A program made the translations under genes and the position numbers. DNA of 64,000 nucleotides from a virus. Shown piece after piece: positions 33,165-41,954 of the stretch (its first letter is position 1; the number at the start of each line of letters is the position of its first letter). The notes under the pieces were generated by a model. That model did not search any database, had not been told where the DNA came from, and was given only the letters and a program-made list of their open reading frames with translations. The DNA is taken from positions 112,244-176,243 of the IMG/VR virus record IMGVR_UViG_3300005613_000005; one strand, written 5' to 3'.

Positions 33165-33200
33165 TTAACAGGCATAGTAATTACTACCGCAATACGGCAT
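33165..33200 (-). CDS. Possible 11-codon leader peptide upstream of SSB
   Basis: TGGTATAAT, six bases, then ATG begins a reading frame MPYCGSNYYAC ending in TAA 18 bases before the SSB start codon. It lies where a leader peptide would, but the frame is too short to prove coding. Confidence 0.3.
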   Translation of the reverse strand: MPYCGSNYYAC

Positions 33201-33206
33201 AACTCT

Positions 33207-33215
33207 ATTATACCA
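33207..33215 (-). promoter_or_regulatory. Extended -10 promoter TGGTATAAT for SSB operon
   Basis: An exact TGGTATAAT followed by AGAGTT and ATG (33200), the leaderless geometry. It would drive SSB, the UvsY-like gene and recA. Confidence 0.7.
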
Positions 33216-33222
33216 TAAAATA

Positions 33223-33684
33223 TTATTTTTTATCTTCTTTTTTTGTAAATTTAGTGATACCATTTTGCATAAACGCTTTAGTATCAATATCATCACCAAC
33301 AAAATATATCAATGAAACTTTAGGATCACGGCCTTTGATCTTAGCATCAATGTAATTGTAAAAAATCGATGGACAATCATTCCTTAACATCGGAACGACG
33401 ATCTTTTTACTAAGATCAACAACATCATCGTATGCAACACCATCATATACAATCGTCTTACAAGCAGTCATAGGATTGAAGTCCAACGATCCGTAGTTAA
33501 GACCGATCTTTTCCACGATCTTGCGAAGATAATTAGATGTAGCGATTTTGGTACCATCACGTAGTTTAGCAGTAGGTGGTGCTGGACACTCATTGATCTC
33601 TTCTATGAAATCAGGTGTTTTGATGACCATCTCATCATTTTTTAACGACTTTGGTATTTCTTTAACAATCTTAAATTTAGCCAT
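33223..33684 (-). CDS. Hypothetical protein
   Basis: A 153-residue protein beginning MAKFKIVKEIPKS at 33684, chosen because AAAGGAGATTAT stands before it; a longer frame would overlap the upstream gene. Basic and acidic segments alternate and the end is Lys-rich. No domain is recognised. It sits between the SSB operon and two membrane proteins. Confidence 0.5.
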   Translation of the reverse strand: MAKFKIVKEIPKSLKNDEMVIKTPDFIEEINECPAPPTAKLRDGTKIATSNYLRKIVEKIGLNYGSLDFNPMTACKTIVYDGVAYDDVVDLSKKIVVPMLRNDCPSIFYNYIDAKIKGRDPKVSLIYFVGDDIDTKAFMQNGITKFTKKEDKK

Positions 33685-33697
33685 ATAATCTCCTTTA

Positions 33698-33913
33698 TTA
33701 TTTCTTAGTACCTGCTTCCAACGTTGTCCCATCTTTTAAAACTTTCTTCTGATAGACATTAGCACCAGCATAAACAGCCACTAAAAATCCCATACCATAA
33801 ATAAAACCTTCACTGGCTACTTTTCCAAAATACGTCAAGACCGATAAGACAATAAAAGCTTCTTGAGCGAAGAAAAATTTCTTACCACCAAAAAATTCAT
33901 ATATCTTGTTCAT
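33698..33913 (-). CDS. Small membrane protein
   Basis: A 71-residue protein (MNKIYEFFGGKKFFFAQEAF) with two likely membrane segments (FIVLSVLTYF; GFIYGMGFLVAVYAGA). The ATG at 33913 has AAGGAG seven bases upstream; an upstream ATG would place that site inside the coding region. A phage holin or other envelope role is possible, but nothing specific shows it. Confidence 0.5.
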   Translation of the reverse strand: MNKIYEFFGGKKFFFAQEAFIVLSVLTYFGKVASEGFIYGMGFLVAVYAGANVYQKKVLKDGTTLEAGTKK

Positions 33914-33923
33914 GTTAGACTCC

Positions 33924-34097
33924 TTATTCATCCTTTGTTAAAACATGATATCTAAAAAACGAATACGCGATAGCTAATAATCCAGCGAATATCGTTGGAC
34001 CCGTTTTACCATAAAAATATAGATTATATAGTTCATTTACAACTAAAATAACACCGACAATGAAAAATATACTTGATACCATAAAGCGTTTACTCAT
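33924..34097 (-). CDS. Small membrane protein
   Basis: A 57-residue protein (MSKRFMVSSIFFIVGVILVV) with two hydrophobic segments and a charged end (HVLTKDE). The ATG at 34097 overlaps the end of the polymerase gene and follows AAAGGATTG. Co-transcribed with the polymerase and the next membrane protein. Function unknown. Confidence 0.5.
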   Translation of the reverse strand: MSKRFMVSSIFFIVGVILVVNELYNLYFYGKTGPTIFAGLLAIAYSFFRYHVLTKDE

Positions 34098-37000
34098 CTT
34101 CAATCCTTTCGATCTCAGATATCTCAATGGAAACTGGCGTTTTCCATCCTTCTTTCAATGTACCTCGTACATAAACCAATGAGTCTTTTGGCCATTTCAA
34201 TGCTTTTTTTATGTTCCATGAAGACGCTTCGATCGTTGAATAGCCGTCAGATAACTTAACCACGCATAAATTCCACGGTTTACCAGTACGTTTAGAAATT
34301 CCACTCTTAATCTGCGAACTTTCATATAATAATATGAGTCCAACATTATCTCCTTGATCGTGTTCTAACACCCCAGCAGCGACCTTTATATTACACAATA
34401 CAGGAACATTGCCCATGATAAATGGGACAGCCTGACGTCCAGTTTTCTTCAACGCCGGCCACTTTTTATCGATAAAATCGATGATCTCTTCGTTAGACAA
34501 GAGATACTTATTAAAGGCTTTGTTGGTATCTCGTTCTTGCAAAAATATAGTTAGAGGATCAAAGTCGCGCATCTCGTCGTTGAACTGACTGGTCCTCGAA
34601 CTTTTCATGGATATATAATCTTCCATGAATTTTTTACGAGCCTCTACATACGGTAAATTTTTATCCATAAAAGCATCGGCAGCGCGTCCCTTTATCAACG
34701 CTGAAACTGCTCCAATATTACATTTGGTATGATTGATCTTATTCATGAAATCAGATAGGTCATCGTACGGACCAGTTTCTACCAAATGAGCGATAACTTT
34801 TGGACCGATACCTTTCATGACGCCTATAGGTGCGATAATCTTATCATCATGCACAGCAAACCGCTCCAACGGATTCTTCAGTGACGGAGGCTGTATAAGA
34901 TCACCCAACAAAGTTATATAATGTCTGAGTTTCGACTCAGTTCTTTCTGAGTTAAGGACTGCACACCACCATTCAGTTCGATGATAGTGCTTAAGATACA
35001 TGGTTATGTAACCTAATTCTCCGTACGCGTGCGAATGAGAACGGTTAAACGAATATTTAGAAAACGCAACGATCTGATTACAGACAGCATCAGCTTGCTG
35101 TAAACTCCAACCACGCTTCATAGTTGACTTGCGAATAGTATCGAACGTCTTGATTATGATGTCTTCTTTTTTCTTAGCTATAGCATTACGAATTTGATCG
35201 GCTTCTTCCCAGGTATGACCGCCTATCTCTACTATAAACTTCATGACTTCTTCTTGGTAAACAAATACGCCGTTCGTCGTGTAATTAGCAAGATCAGGAT
35301 GAAGGTAGCTGAGTCTACGATCGTTGTTTCTGACGTCTATGTAATATTGAGCAGCTGATATACCATCGTCCAAGCTGATCTCATCGTTCATGAATGGAGC
35401 GTCCAATGCACCAGGTCGACAAAGTGCTGTAAGTTCATACAGGTGGTTTCTCTGAACCGGATTAAATCTCTGTATGTATCCTTTGATTAAACTAGTGTTA
35501 AACTGAAACGAAGAATCAGTCTTCTTGTTGTAAAAATCACGATATACTCCAATATCTTCAGGTAAGCGATATATCTTAGCAATACCGAACTCATCTTCTT
35601 CAAGATAGTCTATACCAGTACGTTCTTTAACGGACATAACGCAGTCTGACAGTGCAGTCAAGGTCTTTAATCCTAATATATCAGCTTTTACGAGACCACA
35701 CTTCTCAACGAGGGTCGCGTCATACTGCGTTACCGTTATGGTTCCCAAAGTCTTATCAGTCATGGTCATCGTCGGCACTCGCGAACTCGACAGATCAAGG
35801 GTAGATATAACGAACGCTGAAGCGTGTCTGCTCCATCCACGAGGCATTCCTAGCAATCGCTTGACCATATTTTCAACTTCCTGATGACTCTCAAAAAAAT
35901 TTGCTAAAAGTTTATTGCGCTCAACTTCACCTTCATTATAGTTACCTTCGTTATCAGTATATCCATACAAAAAATCATGCTCATCAATGCCCTGCGATGA
36001 ATCAGGAATAGTATCGCAGACGCTTTTAACTTCTGGATCATTCCTGTTCTTACCGTATATAGCGAACATAGAATCTTTTATCGCGTTTTTGGTCTTCATC
36101 TTATTAAACGTCGCGATCTGCGCGAAACCTAGCCCATATTTTTCCTGCAAATAGTTCATGATCAGCGGGCGAGCACGATCGCCGATATCGATGTCTATGT
36201 CCGGAAACGACCCCGCACGAATTCTCGCATGAGATAAGAAACGCTCAAAAGGTAGATGGGCTTTTATCGGATCGATGTGTATTATCTTCAGATAATAACT
36301 GATCAACGATCCACCAGCAGATCCACGACCGAGGTTCTGCAATATGTTCTGACTTCTAACAAACTTAGATATATCCTCGTACATCAAAAAATACGGTATG
36401 AAGTTAAGGGTATCGTTGTTCATTATCACGTCGATCTCACTCTTGAACCTGGTAATATACTCAGGATCATCTCTCCATCTACCGTGTTCTTCAATCTTCT
36501 TCATTAATAATAGGTACAGTCGTTTGTTCGGATCATCGGTGCGCTTAGCTATGTTATCCGGAATCGATATCTGAGGTAAATGATAATCGAAATTTACCTC
36601 TATGTTTCTGGCGGCGTTCATTATCTCGTACGTATTCTCTATCCATTGTTCAAATTTTTCTTCGGTCAACCATTCACCCAAATGTGTTTTCAACATCGTA
36701 AAAATTTCATCAGCTCTATGTTGATGATATGATTCATAAAAATACCAACCATTATCGTTGCCGTTCTTCAACAAACAATCTTGAATCACCTTATCTTCAG
36801 GCGATATAAAATGAGCGTCGGTAGCAGGTATCGGTTTGCCACCGTGTTTATCGACCATCTCCGCTAAAAACTTGTTGTACGCTTTCTGTTGGTTGCCGTC
36901 TGGCGCCAGTAACGTCGCTGGTATAGGATCAAAACCACCGGTCTTCTTGTTGAAGTTGTGCGTTAGATCGGTAGGATGAAACTCAACGTAAAGATCATCG

Positions 37001-37542
37001 CCAAATAACTTAACGTATTCTTTATAAACGTCTTCCGCGTCTGAATAACTACCGTTCATGATGCATCGACCAAGAGGACTAGCAATACACGCAGTTCCAA
37101 ATTTTAGTCCCTCACGATACTGATCAAGTTGATCAAACGTAACCCTACCTTTTTTAACACCGTAATAAACAACTGTGTCATTGTAGGCCAACGAAGCTAA
37201 TTTCATTAGGTTACGGTAACCAACGTTGTTAACGGCCCACACGTTTATGTGATAATGACCGCGATCTTTAGCGTTTAACTTTACGTACAGTTCAACACCG
37301 GGAACTCCGACGACCTTGTCCAACGAATAGTTCGTTCCATGTTTCTCGTTGTATTTTTTTATCAGCTCTGGAAATCTAGTCGCATAATATAACGATATCG
37401 CCGTACCATGATCGGTAATAGAAAATCCAGGAGTATCGTTCTCCAAGCACCACGCTACCCATTCTTCAGCAGAAGGAACAGCATCGAGGAGTGAGTACAT
37501 GCTGTGGTTGTGCAGTTGACAGGGTTCTTTAAAACGCGACAT
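34090..37542 (-). CDS. dnaE: DNA polymerase III alpha (DnaE-type) replicative polymerase
   Basis: A 1150-residue C-family polymerase. The N-terminal PHP domain has LHNHS at 10-14, DH at 44-45 and TDAHF at 241-245. The palm has GRGSAGGS at 405-412 and the catalytic PDIDID at 447-452. The finger region includes VFVYQEEVMKFI. A tRNA-anticodon-like OB domain closes the protein (KRTGKPWNLCVVKLSDG). No separate proofreading subunit is visible, though the PHP residues could provide 3'-5' exonuclease activity. Bacterial-type PolIII in a phage points to a large genome with its own replisome. Confidence 0.95.
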   Translation of the reverse strand: MSRFKEPCQLHNHSMYSLLDAVPSAEEWVAWCLENDTPGFSITDHGTAISLYYATRFPELIKKYNEKHGTNYSLDKVVGVPGVELYVKLNAKDRGHYHINVWAVNNVGYRNLMKLASLAYNDTVVYYGVKKGRVTFDQLDQYREGLKFGTACIASPLGRCIMNGSYSDAEDVYKEYVKLFGDDLYVEFHPTDLTHNFNKKTGGFDPIPATLLAPDGNQQKAYNKFLAEMVDKHGGKPIPATDAHFISPEDKVIQDCLLKNGNDNGWYFYESYHQHRADEIFTMLKTHLGEWLTEEKFEQWIENTYEIMNAARNIEVNFDYHLPQISIPDNIAKRTDDPNKRLYLLLMKKIEEHGRWRDDPEYITRFKSEIDVIMNNDTLNFIPYFLMYEDISKFVRSQNILQNLGRGSAGGSLISYYLKIIHIDPIKAHLPFERFLSHARIRAGSFPDIDIDIGDRARPLIMNYLQEKYGLGFAQIATFNKMKTKNAIKDSMFAIYGKNRNDPEVKSVCDTIPDSSQGIDEHDFLYGYTDNEGNYNEGEVERNKLLANFFESHQEVENMVKRLLGMPRGWSRHASAFVISTLDLSSSRVPTMTMTDKTLGTITVTQYDATLVEKCGLVKADILGLKTLTALSDCVMSVKERTGIDYLEEDEFGIAKIYRLPEDIGVYRDFYNKKTDSSFQFNTSLIKGYIQRFNPVQRNHLYELTALCRPGALDAPFMNDEISLDDGISAAQYYIDVRNNDRRLSYLHPDLANYTTNGVFVYQEEVMKFIVEIGGHTWEEADQIRNAIAKKKEDIIIKTFDTIRKSTMKRGWSLQQADAVCNQIVAFSKYSFNRSHSHAYGELGYITMYLKHYHRTEWWCAVLNSERTESKLRHYITLLGDLIQPPSLKNPLERFAVHDDKIIAPIGVMKGIGPKVIAHLVETGPYDDLSDFMNKINHTKCNIGAVSALIKGRAADAFMDKNLPYVEARKKFMEDYISMKSSRTSQFNDEMRDFDPLTIFLQERDTNKAFNKYLLSNEEIIDFIDKKWPALKKTGRQAVPFIMGNVPVLCNIKVAAGVLEHDQGDNVGLILLYESSQIKSGISKRTGKPWNLCVVKLSDGYSTIEASSWNIKKALKWPKDSLVYVRGTLKEGWKTPVSIEISEIERIEDE

Positions 37543-37562
37543 ATATCTCCCTTAAATTAAAG

Positions 37563-37590
37563 GTCCTGGAAATATTGTACATTCCAGGAC
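37563..37590 (-). promoter_or_regulatory. Stable hairpin upstream of polymerase gene
   Basis: GTCCTGGAA and TTCCAGGAC form a perfect 9-bp stem with a 10-base loop, 20 bases above the polymerase ATG. On the minus strand it is followed by CTTTAATTTAA, a weak T-tract. It may be a terminator/attenuator or an RNA-processing site. Confidence 0.5.
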
Positions 37591-37619
37591 ACAAAATAGG
37601 TATCGTTAAGAGAGCAACG

Positions 37620-37751
37620 TTATTTTTTGGATTGTTTTCTGGTTTTCCACCAGTTCTCGGCATACCTCAACCCATAAAACACCAATACGAGTTTTATAAT
37701 GTCGAAGAATTGAGTGCAAACTGCTACTTTTATAACATCCCAGTTTGTCAT
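37620..37751 (-). CDS. Small membrane protein
   Basis: A 43-codon frame MTNWDVIKVAVCTQFFDIIK with a hydrophobic segment (VIKVAVCTQFF; LVLVFYGL) and a basic end (WWKTRKQSKK). AAGGG stands eight bases before the ATG. A second overlapping frame (start 37791, MDDDPSEPKKGIKDD, end 37606) is also open; I prefer the present one on composition and ribosome site, but both could be real. Function unknown. Confidence 0.45.
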   Translation of the reverse strand: MTNWDVIKVAVCTQFFDIIKLVLVFYGLRYAENWWKTRKQSKK

Positions 37752-37807
37752 CTTTAATGCCCTTTTTCGGTTCAGAAGGATCGTCGTCCATTTATATGAG
37801 ACACCTC

Positions 37808-38137
37808 TTAGAACGTAAACGTTATGGTTACCGCATTAGTAGTAGCATCTACCGCAGCGATAGAAAAAGATAGTTCACTTGTCATAATGTCTTCACTAGC
37901 TAGATATTGGTATAAACCACTCTTAAAAGCGTTCCATATGGTACCTTGCAATATCATGCCAGCGGGGTTATGGGTCGCGTTGGCACTGTACGTAACAGTC
38001 GATTGTCCAAGGCCAGAAGCTGTTGTCAAAGCCGTGTTTATAGCGGCGTTATTTGTAGTTCCCCACGCACTACCGGCTGCTATAGCCGCGTTGATGGCAG
38101 TATCTAAGGCACCTGTATATGTAGTTCTGAGACTCAT
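37808..38137 (-). CDS. Putative structural small protein
   Basis: A 109-residue Ala/Thr/Asn-rich protein (AINAAIAAGSAWGTTNNAAI; FSIAAVDATTNAVTITFTF) with the low-charge composition of virion proteins. AAGGAGTAAAAC precedes the ATG and TGATATAAT lies at 38166-38174. No family is recognised, and its place among replication genes is odd for a virion gene. Confidence 0.5.
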   Translation of the reverse strand: MSLRTTYTGALDTAINAAIAAGSAWGTTNNAAINTALTTASGLGQSTVTYSANATHNPAGMILQGTIWNAFKSGLYQYLASEDIMTSELSFSIAAVDATTNAVTITFTF

Positions 38138-38165
38138 GTTTTACTCCTTGTTATCTTATATACTA

Positions 38166-38174
38166 ATTATATCA
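38166..38174 (-). promoter_or_regulatory. Extended -10 promoter TGATATAAT
   Basis: TGATATAAT on the minus strand 28 bases before the ATG at 38137, leaving a leader with AAGGAG. It may also feed the polymerase gene downstream. Confidence 0.55.
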
Positions 38175-38178
38175 TGGC

Positions 38179-38469
38179 TTAGATATTAGAGTCATCATCG
38201 TCTTCTTTTAATTCTCTGCGTTTATCCAACAAAAACGCTACTTTAGCATGTTCGTAGGATATGGCAGAATTATAACCTGACTCTAGATCTTTTTTGACCT
38301 GCTTTGCGGCCTGAAGTTGAGAATCGTTGTCTTTCTCTTCCTCAAGATCCTTGATCTTTTGCATGGCAGTAGCGATCCTGGCGTTGATCTCGTCTTCACC
38401 GAGCTCTGAATTGTTGTCGACAAAAGATTGACTTAAAATTTTCTTTGCTTTACTTACATCAATACCCAT
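38179..38469 (-). CDS. Hypothetical coiled-coil protein
   Basis: A 96-residue charged helical protein (IATAMQKIKDLEEEKDNDSQ) ending in a run of Asp. TAGGAG stands seven bases before the ATG; its TAG is the stop of the resolvase gene. The two genes are in the same frame across that TAG. No family is recognised. Confidence 0.5.
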   Translation of the reverse strand: MGIDVSKAKKILSQSFVDNNSELGEDEINARIATAMQKIKDLEEEKDNDSQLQAAKQVKKDLESGYNSAISYEHAKVAFLLDKRRELKEDDDDSNI

Positions 38470-38478
38470 ATCATGCTC

Positions 38479-39111
38479 CTATTCGTAAACATACATCGTT
38501 TTAGTAACTTTATTGAATTTTACATCTTCAGGAATCGGTTTGGTGACCGTAAAGTTGTGTATGTTCTTATAGATAGCGAGATAAAAGATACCCATAGCTA
38601 CCGCGTCCACGATGTCGTTCTTGAACTTTACGGGCTTGTTGGTCTTCAACGACGTGGAATGGTTCGGAAACCTTATTTTCCATCTTTTCCAAAGCGCATC
38701 CTGAGTCATCAGTTTTTTAGCAGGTTCTTTACCCCATTGTTTAATTTGTACTTTAGTGGGACGAGATTTACCAAAGTTGATGAATTTCTTCCACAAAGTA
38801 ATGTTCAAGACAGTATATGGTATGTTGTTGCGAGCGCACAAGAGTTGTATCATGGCTCTATAAGCACAATTTAAGTTAGCACCTTGAGATGCAAACTTAC
38901 TGAAAAAATAATCCTCGTGTGCTACTTCTTCTATATCATGGAAGTCAATCAAGGCCTGTATCTTATTGATAAAATCTTGATATTGCTTACCCATATGTTC
39001 ATCATCATCAACATCAATAAAACCGTAGTCGTATATATCTGCGAAACCATCTTCGACATGGATAATACAATAGCCGCTAATGCATCCTGGATCAATTATA
39101 AGTATCTTCAT
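38479..39111 (-). CDS. RuvC-like Holliday-junction resolvase, TAG stop
   Basis: A 210-residue RNase-H-fold nuclease. The acidic residues lie in LIIDPGCISGYC (Asp7), AHEDYFFSK (Glu near 66) and KNDIVDAVAMG (two Asp near 166-169), the RuvC order. It probably resolves branched DNA before packaging. AAGGAG precedes the ATG. The stop is TAG and read-through would enter the next gene in frame. Confidence 0.7.
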   Translation of the reverse strand: MKILIIDPGCISGYCIIHVEDGFADIYDYGFIDVDDDEHMGKQYQDFINKIQALIDFHDIEEVAHEDYFFSKFASQGANLNCAYRAMIQLLCARNNIPYTVLNITLWKKFINFGKSRPTKVQIKQWGKEPAKKLMTQDALWKRWKIRFPNHSTSLKTNKPVKFKNDIVDAVAMGIFYLAIYKNIHNFTVTKPIPEDVKFNKVTKTMYVYE

Positions 39112-39112
39112 T

Positions 39113-39832
39113 TTACTCCTTATATTTTAATATATACCCTTTAGTATGAGTATTTTGACCATTTAAAACTTTTCGCATATTAGACGGTTGTAATCCTAAT
39201 TGTTTTGCACATTTTGTTTTATTAATCCATGTTCCTACATATTTTTTATCAATTGTATATACGTCAAAAGGTTTAGAACCGCGCTTCATCGCAGCAATTT
39301 TACGTTTATTGTCATCCGCCCAATATTTTCTTTGATACTTTGATATTTTACCATTGCGAACCGGATTTGTCATAGCTCGTCTATGATTAGTCCTCATTTT
39401 TAGTTTATCAATTGGTGACATATTAGCAAAACTTTGTTTAACTCGTTGTGCATTAATCTCTCGATTTTTAGGATCTTTATTGAATTCTTTTAATGTTTTA
39501 GAAATTTTAGCTCTCGTTTCTGCCCCAATAAACCAACCTGGCGTTCCTTCTCCACCATCAGTCATATTATATCCATTAGGATATTTCGTGTTATATAGTT
39601 TAATATAGTACGATTCTAATTTCATCGCTTCTTCAGCAGTTTTTATATTCGTATGTAAAATTTTCCACTCTGCTATCAATTGATTTTTTCTTAATTCTTC
39701 ATGAAATATAAATTTTGTTCTTTGAGTTCGAGCATCGTTAATATACTGCTTTTGTCTAACTTTAAAAGATTGGCCCGTAACACCAATATATGCTTTATTG
39801 GCAATAATAGCACAATATATAACAAATTTCAC
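39113..39832 (-). CDS. GIY-YIG homing endonuclease, leaderless GTG start
   Basis: A 239-residue protein. The GIY-YIG core is VIYCAIIANKAYIGVTG at 4-20, with Glu in KLESYYIKLYN and NMTDGGEG. NUMOD3 (GAETRAKISKTLKE) and NUMOD1 (DKKYVGTWINKTKCAKQLGL) DNA-binding modules follow. The start is a GTG six bases after a TATAAT, with no ribosome site. It sits between two genes, in AT-rich DNA, as a free-standing homing gene. Confidence 0.9.
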   Translation of the reverse strand: MKFVIYCAIIANKAYIGVTGQSFKVRQKQYINDARTQRTKFIFHEELRKNQLIAEWKILHTNIKTAEEAMKLESYYIKLYNTKYPNGYNMTDGGEGTPGWFIGAETRAKISKTLKEFNKDPKNREINAQRVKQSFANMSPIDKLKMRTNHRRAMTNPVRNGKISKYQRKYWADDNKRKIAAMKRGSKPFDVYTIDKKYVGTWINKTKCAKQLGLQPSNMRKVLNGQNTHTKGYILKYKE

Positions 39833-39838
39833 ACTAAT

Positions 39839-39844
39839 ATTATA
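39839..39844 (-). promoter_or_regulatory. Leaderless-type promoter TATAAT-N6-GTG
   Basis: TATAAT, ATTAGT, then GTG at 39832. Six-base spacing places +1 on the start codon of the GIY-YIG gene. Confidence 0.65.
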
Positions 39845-39877
39845 CTATGATATCTAGTAAAATTAGCTAATTGTTTA

Positions 39878-40198
39878 CTATTTTTTATCTGGTTGGCGTG
39901 AGAATAACTTAAGATATTCTTCCTCTTCTCGTTTTCCAAGTGACCACTGACCATTCTTTGCTATCTTTAACTTTGATTGCCATTGACCCGCATCCTTTAT
40001 CTTAGCGGCTTTTAGATCGGCTTTGATGTTAGGATCCTGATTCTGTTTTTGCTCAGCAACCTTGATGGGATTCTTGATGGAAGGTGGTTTTATCCCAGGC
40101 ATCTTAGGAACTGAAGGAATACGAGGAGCCTTGATTGCGTTTTTAAACTGTGTAAGTATTTTAACTAATTGATCTAACTTATCGCCGCGTAAACTCAT
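39878..40198 (-). CDS. Hypothetical protein, TAG-TAA tandem stop
   Basis: A 106-residue basic, Pro/Lys-rich protein (IKAPRIPSVPKMPGIKPPSI) with no known domain. It starts six bases after a TATAAT (leaderless type) and ends TAG followed at once by TAA, a backup stop that would matter if UAG is suppressed. Confidence 0.5.
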   Translation of the reverse strand: MSLRGDKLDQLVKILTQFKNAIKAPRIPSVPKMPGIKPPSIKNPIKVAEQKQNQDPNIKADLKAAKIKDAGQWQSKLKIAKNGQWSLGKREEEEYLKLFSRQPDKK

Positions 40199-40204
40199 AG
40201 TCTA

Positions 40205-40213
40205 ATTATATCA
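40205..40213 (-). promoter_or_regulatory. Leaderless-type promoter TGATATAAT-N6-ATG
   Basis: TGATATAAT, TAGACT, ATG at 40198. It overlaps the stop codon of the SbcC-like gene. Confidence 0.65.
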
Positions 40214-41939
40214 CATCAGAGACTATAACCGATATACCTTTTTTCTTCTCTACCCGTATTATCTGAGTAAACATGGCTTTTGCTTCCGAAGCATGGTCGA
40301 TAACCCAAATCTGATGTTTTACAGCTAGTTTTTCAAGTAGTCCAATAACCGTCTCTCTACCGGACACGTCCAATCCTTCAAACGGCTCATCAAGAATTAT
40401 AGGGTTGAGCGTCATACCAAACTGCTTTCCCAATATATCGATAATCGCGAAATCTATAGCTAGGGATAGTGCTCTATACTCACCACCCGACAGACTACCG
40501 ATCGAACATTTATGGTCGTTGTTTATAAAAGTCTCTGAAAATTTTGCGACGACATCACCCTTCTTATTTTCCTTATAAGATTTAAGTTGATAACTGGCGT
40601 TAGGCCATATCAACATCACATATTCAGATACCATATCGTTGAACGACTCGACCGTCGAATCTAAGATATAAGCTGGTGCTCCCGTTGGTGCATATATGGT
40701 CGCTACGGCTTGTAAAATTTCAACTTGTTCTTTTTTCTGTTGAATCTGTAATAAAAAGCGATTTTTGAAACCAGACAATTCTTTAATCTTATTTTGAATT
40801 TCATCAGCACGTTTAACATCTGCTTCCCACATTTTGTAATTATTGTCTATAACTTTATTATGTGACGATAATTCCTGTATTCTCATTTGAGCATCATTAT
40901 AATCATAAGATTCTTGAGCTTTCTTTTCTTTTATCTGTTGCATCAAAGAGCGAACTTGCTGTTCTTTCTCAAGTTTTTTATCTAGTTCTTTGATTTCTTT
41001 ACCAATCGCCATCATCGTGTCTTTTATCTTATGTTGATTTTCTTTGTGTTTCTTTTTAGCTTCTTCATTGTCCAACGGTGCTCCACAGTTAAAACAATTC
41101 TCAGCTCCGTCAAATGACTTTATCTGATCGTTGAACCGTTTAAATTCATGATACCGTTGATCCCGCAATGCTCTGTATCTGATTAATTTATTTAGTTTAT
41201 CTTGAGTTTTTAACTGTAACTCGTCATACCGGCTTAAATCAGGTTTAGGAACTAGTTGGAGTTCTTTAATCTGTCGATTGATCTGCTGCTGTTCGCCGAA
41301 CGAGTTTACCATCTTTTTTTTAAGTGAATCAATATCTGTATACGTAGTTTCATAGACTCCTATCTGCGACTTAACTTTCTCCAGTTCTATAGTAAGATCG
41401 TTAAGTTCGCTCTGCAACCGTTTGATGTGTTGATCCGTCTTTTTCTTGCATGCAGTAAATTCGTTCAAGTTCATCAATTGTAGTAAGAAATCTTTCTTAG
41501 CGGTATCGTTGAGGTCTATGAACTTGTTGCTGGCTCTCTGAACCGTGTACATCGATATCAAGAACTGATCGTACGTTAATCCCAACAAAGATTCCCATTC
41601 TTCTTGGGTGATATCTAAATCCTTACCACTTTTCTTGAACTTAACGTTCTTTGGACGTTCACGAATTACCTCGTATATCCGATTCTTGATCTTGATTTTT
41701 ACGTGTACAAAACCACTCTTTGACTTACGACGCTTTATCTCCGTCGCGCTGATCTTACGCGGTACTTTATCGTACAATCCAAACGCAAGTGCGTTGAAGA
41801 TAGCGGTCTTTCCAGCACCATTGGCCTTGTTATCGTCGAAGTTCCATCCGTCAACTAATACTAAACCACTATTATCAAACTTAAGTTCAGCATCTTTTAT
41901 GCTAAGGATATTGTGAATTTTCAACAATACTATCTGCAT
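40206..41939 (-). CDS. SbcC/gp46-like ATPase subunit
   Basis: A 577-residue SMC-like ATPase. Walker A is NGAGKT at 40-45, followed by long coiled coils with a zinc hook (CFNCGAPL) in the middle, the signature SIGSLSGGEYRAL, and Walker B/D loop PIILDEPFEGLDVSG. It pairs with the SbcD-like nuclease 10 kb downstream. The start is six bases after TACAAT, a leaderless-type start. Confidence 0.92.
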   Translation of the reverse strand: MQIVLLKIHNILSIKDAELKFDNSGLVLVDGWNFDDNKANGAGKTAIFNALAFGLYDKVPRKISATEIKRRKSKSGFVHVKIKIKNRIYEVIRERPKNVKFKKSGKDLDITQEEWESLLGLTYDQFLISMYTVQRASNKFIDLNDTAKKDFLLQLMNLNEFTACKKKTDQHIKRLQSELNDLTIELEKVKSQIGVYETTYTDIDSLKKKMVNSFGEQQQINRQIKELQLVPKPDLSRYDELQLKTQDKLNKLIRYRALRDQRYHEFKRFNDQIKSFDGAENCFNCGAPLDNEEAKKKHKENQHKIKDTMMAIGKEIKELDKKLEKEQQVRSLMQQIKEKKAQESYDYNDAQMRIQELSSHNKVIDNNYKMWEADVKRADEIQNKIKELSGFKNRFLLQIQQKKEQVEILQAVATIYAPTGAPAYILDSTVESFNDMVSEYVMLIWPNASYQLKSYKENKKGDVVAKFSETFINNDHKCSIGSLSGGEYRALSLAIDFAIIDILGKQFGMTLNPIILDEPFEGLDVSGRETVIGLLEKLAVKHQIWVIDHASEAKAMFTQIIRVEKKKGISVIVSDVI

Positions 41940-41945
41940 GATAGT

Positions 41946-41951
41946 ATTGTA
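41946..41951 (-). promoter_or_regulatory. Leaderless-type promoter TACAAT-N6-ATG
   Basis: TACAAT, ACTATC, ATG at 41939. The -10 is one base off consensus, but the six-base spacing is the same. Confidence 0.5.
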
Positions 41952-41954
41952 CCG

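Noticed and set aside
37606-37791. 61-residue frame MDDDPSEPKKGIKDD overlapping the small membrane protein
   Set aside because: Ribosome site is 13 bases away and the downstream sequence looks like an out-of-frame copy of the membrane-protein gene. Kept only as an alternative.
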